In this document: piece by piece, positions 34,101 through 38,940 of the stretch
Layout of the letters: each line of letters begins with the position of its first letter
How positions within the stretch are numbered: the first letter of the stretch is position 1
Source of the DNA: Solanum dulcamara
Lineage: Eukaryota > Streptophyta > Magnoliopsida > Solanales > Solanaceae
DNA: 64,000 bases
NCBI RefSeq assembly: GCF_947179165.1
Contig: NC_077238.1
Location: 83,233,757-83,297,756, forward strand
Direction of reading: 5' to 3'
Translations under genes and position numbers: made by a program
Notes under the pieces: generated by a model
Seen by the model: only the letters and a program-made list of their open reading frames with translations
Databases searched by the model: none
Told to the model about the DNA's origin: nothing

Positions 34101-35329
34101 CGAGACCATGGCTAAGAAGGTGGAGAAGAAGATGTCGGATGTTGCAGTGGAGAATAAATTAATTTATACGGTGATAATTTTAACCTTTAACCTGAACTTT
34201 TAAACTAATATTAATTTATTTAGCTTTTCCACGGTGAAATTGTTTTTCCACGTGGCAAAAATTTTAAACAAAAGAGAGTAGTACACACCATCAGAAATTA
34301 GTCGAGGTGTGTTTCGCTAACCATTGAGTGATAGTTCAGGTAGGAAGCTCACACTCACAATAGTTCAGGTATGAAATTCAAAAAAGTGTGATAGTTTAGA
34401 TGTGTTTTTGACCCTTAACTCTTGACATTTTCACATAAGATGATTGAGTTATTTGGTTTGCTCTAACATTTTCACATTAGATGATTGAGTAATTTGGTTT
34501 GCTCTAACATTTTCACATAAGATGATTGAGTTATTTGGTTTTCTTACGCTTAGCAATAACCTCAACATTTGTCCATCAGGAGGAAATGTTTACACTTGGG
34601 GATGGGGAGGCTCCCATGGGACATTTTCTGTAGACGGACATTCTTCTGGCGGACAGCTGGTTTGTTCCCTTACTTCAAATGCAACTGTTATGTTTTTATG
34701 GACTTTAAAATGATGTTTTTTTAAATAAATATTAGAACTTAAAGGTTCAATAGACTTCTCCTGTTAATAGTAAGTTTAAACTAGTCGAGACATGAAGAAG
34801 AACTGTGAGTGCAACACGGTAAAAACTAAAAAGTCACTTTAGTTCTAAGTCGGTTGCTCAATGTCACATCTTTATAAATGGTTCAAAAACCTTGCTGAAT
34901 TTTTTCTTCTTTTTTCATTTGTATCTAGCTTTCTTGTCTTGTTTTGTGGCTGTGTTTTTAATCACTCTCTTTCATCTTATGGACCAGCAGAGTCTTGTTT
35001 GATAAGTTGGGGCATTTTCATGAGAGTATATACTTTTACTCAGTTTATGTCTTTGTCCATTTTCCCTTGTGTGAATTTCTCTCCCCCCCCTCATTTTACT
35101 ATTTTGTTTTTCCTATTTAACTGTAGCAATATCTAGTATAGAACTTTTAAGTGATCTTTTCTGTTGCTTTACACTGGGTAATTGCCTAATACAAGGTGGG
35201 TTTGTGCAGGGTCAAGGAAATGATGTTGATTACATTGAGCCTACAAAAATCAACTTTCATAGACACGTAAAAGCATTGCAAGTATCATGTGGGTTTAATC
35301 ATACAGGTGCTATATTTGAATACAGCTAG
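1066..35329 (+). CDS. RUG3: RCC1-family beta-propeller protein, RUG3-like (14 terminal exons, 5' end outside window)
   Basis: Exons: 1066-1142, 6547-6625, 10140-10199, 19399-19500, 19687-19780, 20100-20142, 20267-20312, 20398-20444, 20524-20626, 30155-30209, 30330-30396, 31011-31047, 34580-34659, 35210-35329. Every intron is GT-AG, every phase matches, and the joined frame is open for 335 codons to TAG. RCC1 blade motifs recur: [127 protein letters not shown]1 proteins fold as seven-bladed propellers. The loop [12 protein letters not shown] and the order of blades recall Arabidopsis RUG3, which acts in mitochondrial nad2 splicing and complex I biogenesis; that assignment is from memory. The N-terminus with any transit peptide is upstream, so targeting cannot be judged. 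Alternative: another plant RCC1/UVR8-like paralogue. RCC1 family 0.97; RUG3 identity about 0.6. Confidence 0.85.
1143..2471. other. First part of a 5.4-kb intron, nothing recognised
   Basis: No domain, tail or terminal repeat recognised on either strand. Short open frames on the minus strand have no family likeness. Confidence 0.45.
2472..3230. mobile_element. LTR fragment of a gypsy-type element (TGTCACGATCC start)
   Basis: It begins TGTCACGATCC and shares the layout CATGACCGGCATCCCCTGCCTTAACTTGGTAAGTGAACC (landmarks only) with the fragment starting at 20830, and its first bases with the solo LTR at 15455. It is cut at the right by the L1 LINE/SINE complex. It carries an internal 155-bp tandem duplication. 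Confidence 0.5.
2741..3050. repeat. Tandem duplication, 2 x 155 bp
   Basis: Copies 2741-2895 and 2896-3050 both begin GTAAGGTTATCCAAA and end AGAGCTCACCAATAA. I see only three or so substitutions between them, so the duplication is young compared with the surrounding LTR fragment. Confidence 0.9.
3248..3346 (-). mobile_element. 5'-truncated SINE (TS-like) with 17-bp target site duplication
   Basis: The sequence GTGTCCGGGC...CGCGCACCTCGACTAATTCC...CAGGTACCAGGTAACTC is the reverse complement of the 3' body of the solanaceous TS-type SINE as I remember it. Its A-rich tail appears as TTTTTT at 3250. The 17-bp duplication TATCCAATTCATATGAT flanks it at 3231-3247 and 3347-3363. It landed inside a minus-strand L1 reverse-transcriptase fragment. 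Confidence 0.8.
3364..4238 (-). pseudogene. L1-type LINE remnant, linker and start of reverse transcriptase
   Basis: Read on the minus strand from 4238 down, this shows linker sequence ([19 protein letters not shown]) and then the start of a plant L1 reverse transcriptase ([49 protein letters not shown]). Frameshifts and stops break it. The catalytic YADD part is absent because the element stops at the SINE target site. The same LINE resumes at 5449, having been split by a second LINE. Confidence 0.85.
4255..5432 (-). mobile_element. 5'-truncated L1-type LINE inserted in another LINE (zf-RVT region)
   Basis: Minus strand. From 5432 it reads [44 protein letters not shown], then [31 protein letters not shown] and the zinc-knuckle-like [20 protein letters not shown] of the zf-RVT domain. 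A poly-T at 4252-4261 is its poly-A tail. The duplication AAACACTCCATTCTTT flanks it (4239-4254 and 5433-5448; the terminal T's are ambiguous with the tail). There are at least two frame breaks. It is same-family and near-same-length as the copy at 11594-12749. Not functional. Confidence 0.88.
5449..5950 (-). pseudogene. L1-type LINE remnant, end of endonuclease and linker
   Basis: On the minus strand this reads [17 protein letters not shown], a run matching the ASRLDRF endonuclease region with one shift, [10 protein letters not shown], and then the linker [17 protein letters not shown]. Those are the C-terminal endonuclease and linker of the LINE that continues at 4238. Several stops and shifts. 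Confidence 0.75.
5951..6546. other. Intron sequence with a dispersed-repeat fragment
   Basis: Around 6110 the motif CGTATACAAGGAGTATA recurs at about 7702 as CGTATACAAGAAGCATA, in a similar context (TTCATTNACAAA). This marks two copies of an unidentified dispersed repeat. No coding similarity recognised. Confidence 0.4.
6547..6625 (+). CDS. RUG3: RUG3-like exon 2 of 14 in window
   Basis: Acceptor TTGCAG, donor GTTTGT. Reads [20 protein letters not shown] and then HSSAIT, the second half of an RCC1 repeat (SAGYHHS). It ends with one extra base, completed by exon 3 as a valine codon. Confidence 0.92.
6965..7465 (+). mobile_element. RTE-type LINE 3' end
   Basis: The first part encodes the C-terminal tail of an RTE LINE reverse transcriptase ([16 protein letters not shown] then YVKRR). 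The untranslated end follows, with GAGCCGAGGATCTATTGGAAA, GGTATGGTCTGCGTACATCTT and CTCCCCAGATCCCACTT, finishing in a short GTT repeat tail at about 7455-7465. These are hallmarks of solanaceous RTE LINE tails as I remember them. Strongly 5'-truncated. Confidence 0.8.
7466..8224. other. Intron sequence, mostly unassigned; dispersed repeat at 7660-7800
   Basis: 7660-7800 carries the CGTATACAAG repeat also seen near 6110. The rest is AT-rich with no recognisable element. Confidence 0.4.
8225..8315 (+). mobile_element. RTE-type LINE 3' tail fragment
   Basis: GGAGCAACATGGCCAATGA, then GATTTATATAGCTGATCC and AACTTGTTTGGAACAAAGG, ending in a GTT-like tail. The same tail, inverted, starts at 8450. 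Confidence 0.6.
8562..8730 (-). mobile_element. TS-like SINE, 5' head truncated
   Basis: On the + strand, a T-run at 8562-8570, then AATAACCGTTGTGTCCGGGC, CACCTCAACTAATGCCACGG, CAGGTATCAGGTAACTCTG and CTGGGATTTGAACC at 8717-8730. The last is the reverse complement of a tRNA-type B box (GGTTCAAATCC). The A-box half is missing. A CAT/TCA microsatellite follows directly. Confidence 0.8.
8734..8760. repeat. ATC/CAT trinucleotide microsatellite
   Basis: About eight copies of CAT immediately after the truncated SINE, continuing as imperfect CAT/ATT sequence. Confidence 0.9.
9166..10139. other. Intron sequence before exon 3, nothing recognised
   Basis: AT-rich, with no terminal repeats or domain likeness that I can support. 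A + strand open frame at 9385-9693 has no recognised family. Confidence 0.45.
10140..10199 (+). CDS. RUG3: RUG3-like exon 3 of 14 in window
   Basis: Acceptor CATTGCAG, donor GTAATA. Reads [19 protein letters not shown], the WG-x-N-x-GQLG core of an RCC1 repeat. It ends with one base of a lysine codon completed 9.2 kb downstream. Confidence 0.92.
10262..11080 (+). mobile_element. Noncoding fragment of a large LTR element, split by a MITE
   Basis: The run TATACGTGGTCGTCAAGTAA, TAAAGTAGTG, CACGAGGACTTGTGATTAA resembles untranslated sequence of large Ty3/gypsy (Tat/Ogre or Athila type) elements as I remember it. If the MITE at 10380-10604 is removed, TTGTGATTAA joins CTATTAACG without a gap. No coding part is present. 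Confidence 0.45.
10380..10604. mobile_element. Tourist-like (PIF/Harbinger) MITE, 225 bp, TAA target duplication
   Basis: The left end GCTAGCGTTTGGCCATAGAT and the right end ATCTATGCCCAAACGGGAGC form imperfect terminal inverted repeats of about 20 bp. TAA flanks both sides (10377-10379 and 10605-10607), the usual 3-bp duplication of PIF/Harbinger MITEs. No coding capacity. Confidence 0.8.
11085..11593 (+). pseudogene. L1-type LINE remnant (zf-RVT), first half of a split copy
   Basis: Encodes [31 protein letters not shown] and the zf-RVT pattern [12 protein letters not shown], then [16 protein letters not shown] in a shifted frame. A stop follows at 11577. The element continues after the inserted LINE at 12767. 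The exact 5' end is not defined; coding similarity starts near 11085. Confidence 0.85.
11594..12749 (+). mobile_element. 5'-truncated L1-type LINE nested inside another LINE
   Basis: Frame 11612-12538 reads [84 protein letters not shown] and zf-[23 protein letters not shown]. The last part is shifted. It ends with an A-rich tail at 12745-12750. The duplication AAGAGTTAAAATCAAGT flanks it at 11577-11593 and 12750-12766 (leading A's ambiguous). Truncation removed endonuclease and catalytic reverse transcriptase, so it could not move by itself. It matches the minus-strand copy at 4255-5432 in start point and length. Confidence 0.92.
12767..12964 (+). mobile_element. 3' end of the outer L1-type LINE with poly-A
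   Basis: Continues the LINE interrupted at 11593: TTTGTTGGTGTAAAAG corresponds to the C-terminal WCK-like codons. It then ends at TCAATAAACC and an A-rich tail (12945-12964). Confidence 0.8.
12968..14890 (-). pseudogene. Ty1/copia remnant: gag, protease and start of integrase
   Basis: Read on the minus strand from about 14880: a gag-like stretch ([20 protein letters not shown]), a zinc-knuckle-like segment near 14290 ([12 protein letters not shown], frame broken), a protease-region end ([14 protein letters not shown]), then the GAG-pre-integrase part ([19 protein letters not shown]) and integrase pieces down to 13040 ([25 protein letters not shown]). Many stops and shifts; reverse transcriptase and 3' LTR are absent. 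The probable 5' LTR of the same element starts at 18851. Confidence 0.8.
14367..14397. repeat. Short tandem repeat, ACATGTGGTGCA-like x3
   Basis: Three near-perfect 12-bp units, TATGTGGTGCA then ACATGTGGTGCA twice, lying within the copia gag remnant. Confidence 0.8.
14940..15240 (+). pseudogene. RNase H-like tail of a non-LTR retroelement
   Basis: Frame 14949-15233 reads [20 protein letters not shown] and then [20 protein letters not shown], the C-terminal motif of the RNase H-like domain (HIYREGNxLAD) found at the end of many plant L1 LINEs. Only this end is present. It lies in opposite orientation to the copia remnant. Confidence 0.7.
15241..15454. other. Unassigned sequence left of solo LTR
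   Basis: No family recognised. It continues at 17709 once the solo LTR is removed. Confidence 0.4.
15455..17703. mobile_element. Solo LTR, 2249 bp, with 5-bp target duplication ATATC
   Basis: Starts TGTCACGCCCCGAG and ends GGGGTGTTACA, so the ends are TGT...ACA. ATATC lies immediately outside both ends (15450-15454 and 17704-17708). There is no internal region or second LTR, so this is the product of LTR-LTR recombination. Its start resembles the partial LTRs at 2472 and 20830. It contains a 3 x 41 bp repeat. Confidence 0.92.
15617..15739. repeat. Tandem repeat, 3 x 41 bp, inside solo LTR
   Basis: Units start at 15617, 15658 and 15699 with AGAAATAATCCTTCGAAG (the first has one change) and end GAGAACTAC. 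Confidence 0.93.
17709..18837. other. Unassigned sequence between solo LTR and copia primer site
   Basis: The left part probably continues the sequence broken by the solo LTR. The right part may be the untranslated leader of the minus-strand copia element whose primer site is at 18838-18850. No coding similarity recognised. Confidence 0.4.
18838..18972 (-). mobile_element. Ty1/copia primer binding site and start of 5' LTR
   Basis: On the + strand ATGCTCTGATAACA (18837-18850) is the reverse complement of TGTTATCAGAGCAT, close to the initiator-tRNA-Met primer site of copia elements. TGTGAGGAAGAC at 18851 is then the LTR end on the minus strand (...CACA). The outer LTR limit is unclear. Confidence 0.6.
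18973..19234. repeat. Tandem duplication, 2 x 131 bp, 164 bp before exon 4
   Basis: Copies 18973-19103 and 19104-19234 both start TTACACTAATTCTAGAATAT and end GAAGTAATGAG, with about four substitutions between them. Confidence 0.92.
19399..19500 (+). CDS. RUG3: RUG3-like exon 4 of 14 in window
   Basis: Acceptor ATCTGCAG, donor GTATGA. Reads [20 protein letters not shown] followed by [13 protein letters not shown], the second half of an RCC1 repeat. The first two bases complete the codon split across the 9.2-kb intron, and one base carries to exon 5. Confidence 0.92.
19687..19780 (+). CDS. RUG3: RUG3-like exon 5 of 14 in window
   Basis: Acceptor GGCCAG, donor GTTAAG. Reads [20 protein letters not shown] then [10 protein letters not shown]. 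It ends with two bases of a serine codon. Confidence 0.92.
20100..20142 (+). CDS. RUG3: RUG3-like exon 6 of 14 in window
   Basis: Acceptor GAAAACAG, donor GTACTG. One base completes serine, then [14 protein letters not shown]. Phase 0 at the end. It is only 43 bases, so easily missed by gene finders. Confidence 0.88.
20267..20312 (+). CDS. RUG3: RUG3-like exon 7 of 14 in window
   Basis: Acceptor TAAATAG, donor GTAACT. Reads [15 protein letters not shown], an RCC1 AAG-x-x-HS strand, plus one base. Confidence 0.9.
20398..20444 (+). CDS. RUG3: RUG3-like exon 8 of 14 in window
   Basis: Acceptor GCCACAG, donor GTAAAT. Reads [16 protein letters not shown] after completing the split glutamate codon. 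The blade core is diverged: [10 protein letters not shown] stands where WGxNxxGQLG is usual. Confidence 0.87.
20524..20626 (+). CDS. RUG3: RUG3-like exon 9 of 14 in window
   Basis: Acceptor TTTTAG, donor GTAATT. Reads [20 protein letters not shown] then [14 protein letters not shown]. One base carries over a 9.5-kb transposon-filled intron. Confidence 0.92.
20830..22523. mobile_element. LTR-type fragment of gypsy lineage (TGTCATGCCCC start)
   Basis: Starts TGTCATGCCCCAAAACC followed by GGACCAGCATCCAGTGCC, the same layout as the fragment at 2472. It runs to the start of an RTE LINE at about 22524; the LTR end is missing. The right part (22280-22520) is rich in ACGTAG/GCATAG motifs. Confidence 0.5.
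22524..23769 (+). pseudogene. RTE-type LINE remnant: end of endonuclease, linker, start of RT
   Basis: Begins with endonuclease sequence [29 protein letters not shown] and [11 protein letters not shown], has a stop near 22779, then the frame 22824-23560 with [49 protein letters not shown] residues and RRAISRM. A shift follows, then [16 protein letters not shown]. It ends abruptly in the early RT motif [13 protein letters not shown], where gag of the chromovirus starts. No catalytic RT remains. Confidence 0.88.
23767..28258 (+). pseudogene. Ty3/gypsy chromovirus gag-pol with chromodomain, frame-broken
   Basis: Domains in order: gag from 23767; zinc knuckle [14 protein letters not shown] (about 24700); aspartic protease [10 protein letters not shown] (about 24980); reverse transcriptase with [19 protein letters not shown] and FFDDSLIYS; RNase H ([20 protein letters not shown]); integrase with an H/C zinc region (CDVCQK) and catalytic D, D, E in MDFIDG, SDRDAVF and GQTEVLN; and a C-terminal chromodomain ([16 protein letters not shown]), ending TGA at 28247. 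The chromodomain targets such elements to heterochromatin. The frame breaks near 24104, 24297, 25805 and 26730, so no full polyprotein can be made. The pol core looks little diverged, so the insertion is fairly young. The type resembles the Reina clade. No 5' LTR is present. Confidence 0.93.
28261..28276 (+). other. Polypurine tract of the chromovirus
   Basis: CTGTTGGGGGAAGTAC lies directly before the LTR start TGATACACG, the expected place for plus-strand priming. Confidence 0.65.
28277..28495 (+). mobile_element. 3' LTR of the chromovirus (right end approximate)
   Basis: Starts TGATACACGAAATG after the polypurine tract and holds promoter-like and terminator-like AT-rich sequence (TATTAAAGAGCATTGTATC). 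The right end is put near CATTCACC at 28495 because no 5' LTR exists to compare. Confidence 0.6.
28667..29008. repeat. Complex foldback / inverted repeat
   Basis: Arm 28817-28877 (TTGCAGGTCTTAAAGTCAGG...AAAGGAAATG) is matched in inverted form by 28944-29008 with few differences. A further inverted pair is CGTGCATTCTCAATTAAACC at about 28669 against GGTTTATATGAGAATGCACG at about 28912. CCAGACTCATGAGCTATTGCA occurs directly twice (28801 and 28888). The arms can form a long hairpin. Confidence 0.85.
29009..29700. other. Intron sequence, largely unassigned; possible SINE relic
   Basis: 29300-29375 (GTGTGCACCTTTATTAATCC, ACCAACTCTACCCACCAAG) looks like a decayed inverse copy of the TS-like SINE body. 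The rest is not recognised. Confidence 0.3.
29701..30020 (+). mobile_element. Copia-like or TRIM-like LTR remnant with primer binding site
   Basis: Two related stretches end TTTCTTACA (29803) and TTTATTTAACA (30020), sharing CTCATGAGC / TTCATGAGC and TTAGGCCCAAGAT. Directly after the first is ATAGTATCAAAGCAAG, close to a tRNA-Met primer site (TGGTATCAGAGC). A second LTR could start at TGTTGGGCC (29849), leaving an internal part of about 45 bp, as in TRIM elements. The left end is not resolved. Confidence 0.45.
30155..30209 (+). CDS. RUG3: RUG3-like exon 10 of 14 in window
   Basis: Acceptor TTCATAG, donor GTACTC. Reads [17 protein letters not shown], a standard RCC1 core, and ends with two bases of a glycine codon. 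Confidence 0.92.
30330..30396 (+). CDS. RUG3: RUG3-like exon 11 of 14 in window
   Basis: Acceptor TTATGTCAG, donor GTTTGT. Reads [20 protein letters not shown] then SE. Phase 0 at the end. Confidence 0.9.
30730..30931 (+). mobile_element. Solanaceous SINE with poly-A and direct repeats
   Basis: GGTCGAGTTCGTCGC resembles a tRNA B box. It is followed by GCGGGTTACCTCTCC, TGGTTTGGGAGCTATTGCA, CCGCACCCAAAGGGTAG and CTGCGGGTTTCCCTTGTCAT, then 11-12 A's. The flanks ACTAATACTATTG (about 30717) and ACTAATACTCTATTG (30932) form an imperfect target duplication. Which SINE family it belongs to was not checked. Confidence 0.75.
31011..31047 (+). CDS. RUG3: RUG3-like exon 12 of 14 in window (37 bases)
   Basis: Acceptor CTTGACAG, donor GTACAA. 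Reads [12 protein letters not shown] plus one base. This micro-exon supplies the conserved CGW-x-H-T-A strand. Confidence 0.9.
31234..32260 (-). pseudogene. Ty1/copia reverse transcriptase remnant
   Basis: Minus strand from about 32230: [44 protein letters not shown], then a diverged middle, [29 protein letters not shown], the catalytic YVDD region at about 31390-31370 and the downstream [16 protein letters not shown]. Multiple stops and shifts; 31800-31910 may hold foreign sequence. No LTRs were recognised around it. Confidence 0.85.
32315..32398. repeat. Tandem duplication, 2 x 42 bp
   Basis: GATAGGAGACAAATTTAGAT begins at 32315 and 32357; both units end GGTACAAGAT plus one or two bases. 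Confidence 0.9.
32399..33799. other. Intron sequence, nothing recognised
   Basis: No terminal repeats, tails or coding likeness that I can support on either strand. The open frame at 32890-33078 has no recognised family. Confidence 0.4.
33800..34421. mobile_element. MITE with long (about 115 bp) terminal inverted repeats
   Basis: The left end GAGTTAAGGGTTAAAGACAC, CTAAACTATCACA, TACCTGAACTATCACCCAAT, GCGAAACACACTTAGAC is mirrored at the right end by GTGTGTTTCGCTAACCATTG, GATAGTTCAGGTAGGAAG, AGTGTGATAGTTTAGATG, TTTTTGACCCTTAACTC. Long inverted repeats and a noncoding middle suggest a Mutator-like MITE. The target duplication was not resolved (ACATTTT occurs near both ends). Confidence 0.82.
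34425..34547. repeat. Tandem repeat, 3 x 41 bp, just before exon 13
   Basis: Units start at 34425, 34466 and 34507 with ACATTTTCACAT(A/T)AG, then ATGATTGAGT and TTTGGTTT. The last unit reaches to 32 bases before the exon-13 acceptor, so the branch-point region may lie in it. Confidence 0.95.
34580..34659 (+). CDS. RUG3: RUG3-like exon 13 of 14 in window
   Basis: Acceptor GTCCATCAG, donor GTTTGT. Reads [20 protein letters not shown] then SSGGQL. The insertion between WGWGG and GGQLG is the feature that recalls RUG3. The acceptor lies 32 bases after a 41-bp triple repeat. Confidence 0.92.
34660..35209. other. Intron 13 of the visible part; nothing inserted recognised
   Basis: Pyrimidine-rich sequence without recognised element. 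Confidence 0.5.
35210..35329 (+). CDS. RUG3: RUG3-like terminal exon 14 with stop
   Basis: Acceptor TTTGTGCAG. Reads [20 protein letters not shown], then [19 protein letters not shown] and TAG at 35327-35329. The closing blade strand CGFNHTGAI is intact, so the C-terminus looks complete. Confidence 0.93.
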   Translation, partial: GQGNDVDYIEPTKINFHRHVKALQVSCGFNHTGAIFEYS

Positions 35330-35905
35330 ATGGAAAATCAGTCTCGTTATTTCTTGCCGAGAAGGCAATATAATCTGATTCTTACGGAAGGTTTGCAAAT
35401 CCTCTAAATCTCACGTAAGTTCAACTTCAGGTTCACATATATAAGCAGTCTGTTATTCCAGCTTTACACTCTGCCGTTGCTTTCTACCACATTGTTTCAA
35501 ACGAAGTTTTACCATAACATTCCTCTAAGAACCGGTATGTAATTGATTCAATTATGGAATCATGGATAGTCATTGGTTGGGCTGATGTATAGTCTCCTCT
35601 TACCTATTTAAATGTAACCTTTATTCTAGACCTATTTATACCTAGTTTGTACCTTATACAAGCTTGTATCAAATAAAATACGGAAAAAGGTTAAAAATGT
35701 CATTAGTGTATTATAAAAGAATTCAAAAATATCATTCTTCCATCTATTAGATCAAAATGCCCCACTTTTTTTAAAGTCTAAAAATGCCCTTTATTAAACA
35801 GCAAACTGATATGACAATGGTGACATGGATTTTTATTTACCCATTTCAAAGATCTCACCCAGCTATTTTAAAAAATCCAAGACCTATAAATGAAATGAAA
35901 AAAAA
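35330..35905 (+). other. 3' flank of the RUG3-like gene, probable 3' UTR
   Basis: Follows the stop codon. AATAAA at 35672-35677 is a possible polyadenylation signal. Beyond it sequence is AT-rich and leads directly into decayed satellite. No other gene lies between. Confidence 0.5.
35672..35677 (+). terminator. Candidate polyadenylation signal AATAAA
   Basis: Within TATCAAATAAAATACGG, 343 bases after the stop codon. Plant signals are loose, so this is a weak call. Confidence 0.35.
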
Positions 35906-38900
35906 AGAAGAAAAATTGAGATAATTCTAAATTTATGTATTGTAATGCGTAAAGTTCTAAAAAGTGACGTAGCCTTTTGAGAAAAAATGAGTATCATTTA
36001 ATGCCCCTTTACAAAAGGACTCATAAAATTTGACCACAAGTACAGTTGGTCACATATTTCGTAAAATTCATTGACTAATGCACATGATAAATTGAGATGA
36101 TTCTGAATTCATGTTTTGTGATTTCTAAACATTAAAAAAAGTGGTGTGGATCTTATAAAAGTTATGAATATCATTCACTAAGTAATTAAAGGTGGTCCTA
36201 CGAATTTTGACGTCAAAAAGTTTCGAACGATCATATTTAAAAAATATTTAGAGAATAATACTCTAAAAATTGAGAAAAATTCTAAAGACTTGTTTTGTGA
36301 CCCCTGAACACTAAAAAAGGTGTCCTGGATCCTATAGAAGTTATAAAAACCATTCACTAGGTAATTATGAATGGCCCTACAAAATTTACAGTCTAAGGGA
36401 TCGTTTGGTTTGGATACAAGTTATGATGAGATTAATTATGTTGGGATAAATTATGTTGAGATTAGTTATATTGAGAGTAGTTTTTATTGCTTGTTTGTTT
36501 TGTTATATTCAAAATTAAATTCATTGCGTAAATCTAAGAATAAGTTGTTTGTTTACAAAAATACCTTCTACCTTGTTTAATTTATTTTTTTACATTTACT
36601 TAGCCAACTTTAGTTAGTCATTCTTAAAAATAAAATTTCCATCTTATTTAACTAAAATATTTTTGTGCATGCATTTTTATGACTGTGCCGCGTTTGTTTT
36701 TAAAATTAAACTTTCATCTTATTTAATTTAAAAATAAAACTTCCATCTTATTTAACATTAAATAAAATTCCCATCTTATTTAGCTTAAAAATAAAACTTT
36801 CATTTTATTTAGCTTAAAAATTAAACTTTCATTTTATTTCGCTTAAAAATTAAACTTTCATCTTATTTAACATAAAAATAAAACTTCCATTTTAAGTTTA
36901 TAAACGTAAAATAAATTTTATTATTAAAAAAATTATATACATTTTAAAGTTATTTACGTTTTAGTTGATCTATAAAATATAATTTTTAAGTGAGTAATAA
37001 TCTATTTACTTAAAATATGTATTTAGTAGTGAAGTGAACATTTTAAGAGAAATCAAATATAAATAAACATAAGAATTAGACAAATAATTCAACTTATAAT
37101 ATATTCATAAATAGAAATTCTATTTATAAAATATAATATTTTAATAGAAAAATATATTATCATAAAAACAACGATTAATTAAGGTTGTGAATGTTATTAG
37201 AAATGTTGTTAAAAATTATGTTAATATACATGAATGTAAAAAGTGGTGTATAAAAAGAGAGTTTAAGGGGGCATTTTTGTTATTTAACATACTTTATCCC
37301 AGGATAAGTTATCCCGGAATTACTATTCAATCCTCAAGAAGGGACAATTTATCCCAATACTAATTGTTAATCTTGAAATAAGTTATTCCATCCTTTGCAA
37401 CCAAACGAGGGATTAAATGACACTTAAAAATTATCCTGGGATTAACTTCTTTTATCAATCATACCAAACGTCCTCTAAAAGTTTTGGTCGACTATATTTA
37501 CAAAATATTCATAGGCTAATACACACGAAAAATTAACAAAAATTTTAAATTCTTGTTTCACAACTCCTAAATGCTAACAAAAAAGTGGTGTGGATCCTAT
37601 AGAAGCTATCAATATCATTTTCTAGGTAATTACGGATAATACTACAAAATTTAGAGTAAAAAAGATTTCGGAGAGACATATTTACTAAATATTCATAGGC
37701 TAATTCTTACGAAAAATTGAGAATAATACTAAATTTTTATTTCATAACCCCTAAACACTAAAATAGTGGCGTGGATCTTACAGAAGCTATGAATACCATT
37801 CACTAGGTAATTACAGATGGTCTTACAAAATTTGGAGTCGAAAAGTTTCAGACAGACATATTTACAAAAATATCATTCACTAAATAATTACGGATGGTGC
37901 TACAAAATTTGGAGTCAAAAAATTTCAGACAAACATGTTTATAAAATATTTATAGGTTAATAATACTCACGAAAAAACAAAAAAAATTACTAAATTTCTA
38001 TTTCGTGATCTCTAAATGCTAAAAAAAGTCATGTGAATTTTATAGAAGCGAGAATATTATTTACTAGATAATTATAGATGGTCCAACAAAATTTGTAGTC
38101 AAGAAGTATCAGATATGCATATCTACAAAATATTCATAGGCTATGATCACGAATAATTAAAAAAAATAATTCATATTTCGTGACTCTTAAATGCTAAAAA
38201 AGTAGCATGAATTTCTATAAAAGCTATGAATATCATTAATTAGGTAATTACGGATGATTCTACAAAATTTGGAGTCAAAAAGTTTTTGATAGGTATATTT
38301 AACAAATATTTATAAGCTAATGCTTATGAAAAAATTAAGAAAATCTCTAAATTTCTATTTTGTGACCCTTAAATGCGAAAAAAGTGGTGTGGATTTCTTT
38401 AAAAGCTATGAATATCATTCACTAGGTAATTACGGATGGTCATACAAAATTTGGAGTAAAAAATTTTCGGACAGACGTATTTATAAAATATTCATAGGCT
38501 AATAATACTCACAAATATTTTTTGAGAAAAATACAAAATTCATGTTTCATGACTCCTATATGCTAAAAAAGTGGCTTGAATTTCTATAAAGGCTATGAAT
38601 ACCATTGACTGGGTAATTACCAATGGTCATAAAAAAATTGGAGTAAAAAAATTTCAAACAAAAATGTTAACAAAATATTAATAGGCGTTATACACAAAAA
38701 CCTGAGAAAATTGCTTAATTTCTGTTGAGTGATCCATAAATACTAAAGTAAGTCACGTGGAACATGACGAGCCTATAAAAATTCTTCCCTAGGTCATATG
38801 GATGGTTCTGTAAAGGTTTTGCAAAACAATTGACCGAAAGTCATATCACCAAAAAATCAAGGGCTAACTAACACACACGAAAAATAATAATCAGAAAATC

Positions 38901-38940
38901 ACCTAATTCCACTTGTGTAGCCCTTAAATGCTATGAATGT
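35906..38940. repeat. Satellite zone A: decayed AT-rich monomers, about 176-187 bp
   Basis: Repeated landmarks: GGATCCTATAGAAGCTAT, CATTCACTAGGTAATTACGG, TACAAAATTTGGAGTCAAAA, ATATTCATAGGCTAAT, CACACGAAAAATTGAG. The AATATTCATAGGCTAAT landmark falls at 37511, 37695, 37952 (an expanded unit), 38136, 38312, 38494 and 38681, giving spacings of 184, 257, 184, 176, 182 and 187. All units face the same way. A MITE splits one unit at 36397. Monomers differ strongly from each other and from zone C, but the order of landmarks is the same. Confidence 0.88.
36397..37475. mobile_element. PIF/Harbinger-like nonautonomous element inside satellite zone A
   Basis: The left end GGGATCGTTTGGTTTGGATA and the right end ATCATACCAAACGTCCTC form imperfect inverted repeats (GGGATCGTTTGGT against GAGGACGTTTGGT). 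TAA flanks both sides (36394-36396 and 37476-37478). Removing it restores satellite sequence AGTC-TAA-AAGTTTTGG. Internal ATCCCAGGATAAGTTATCCC motifs are usual in such elements. No transposase frame. Confidence 0.8.

Noticed and set aside
1066..35329. Several separate RCC1 pseudogene fragments
   Set aside because: All fourteen pieces are in order, with proper splice sites, matching phases and no stops, so one spliced gene is the better reading.
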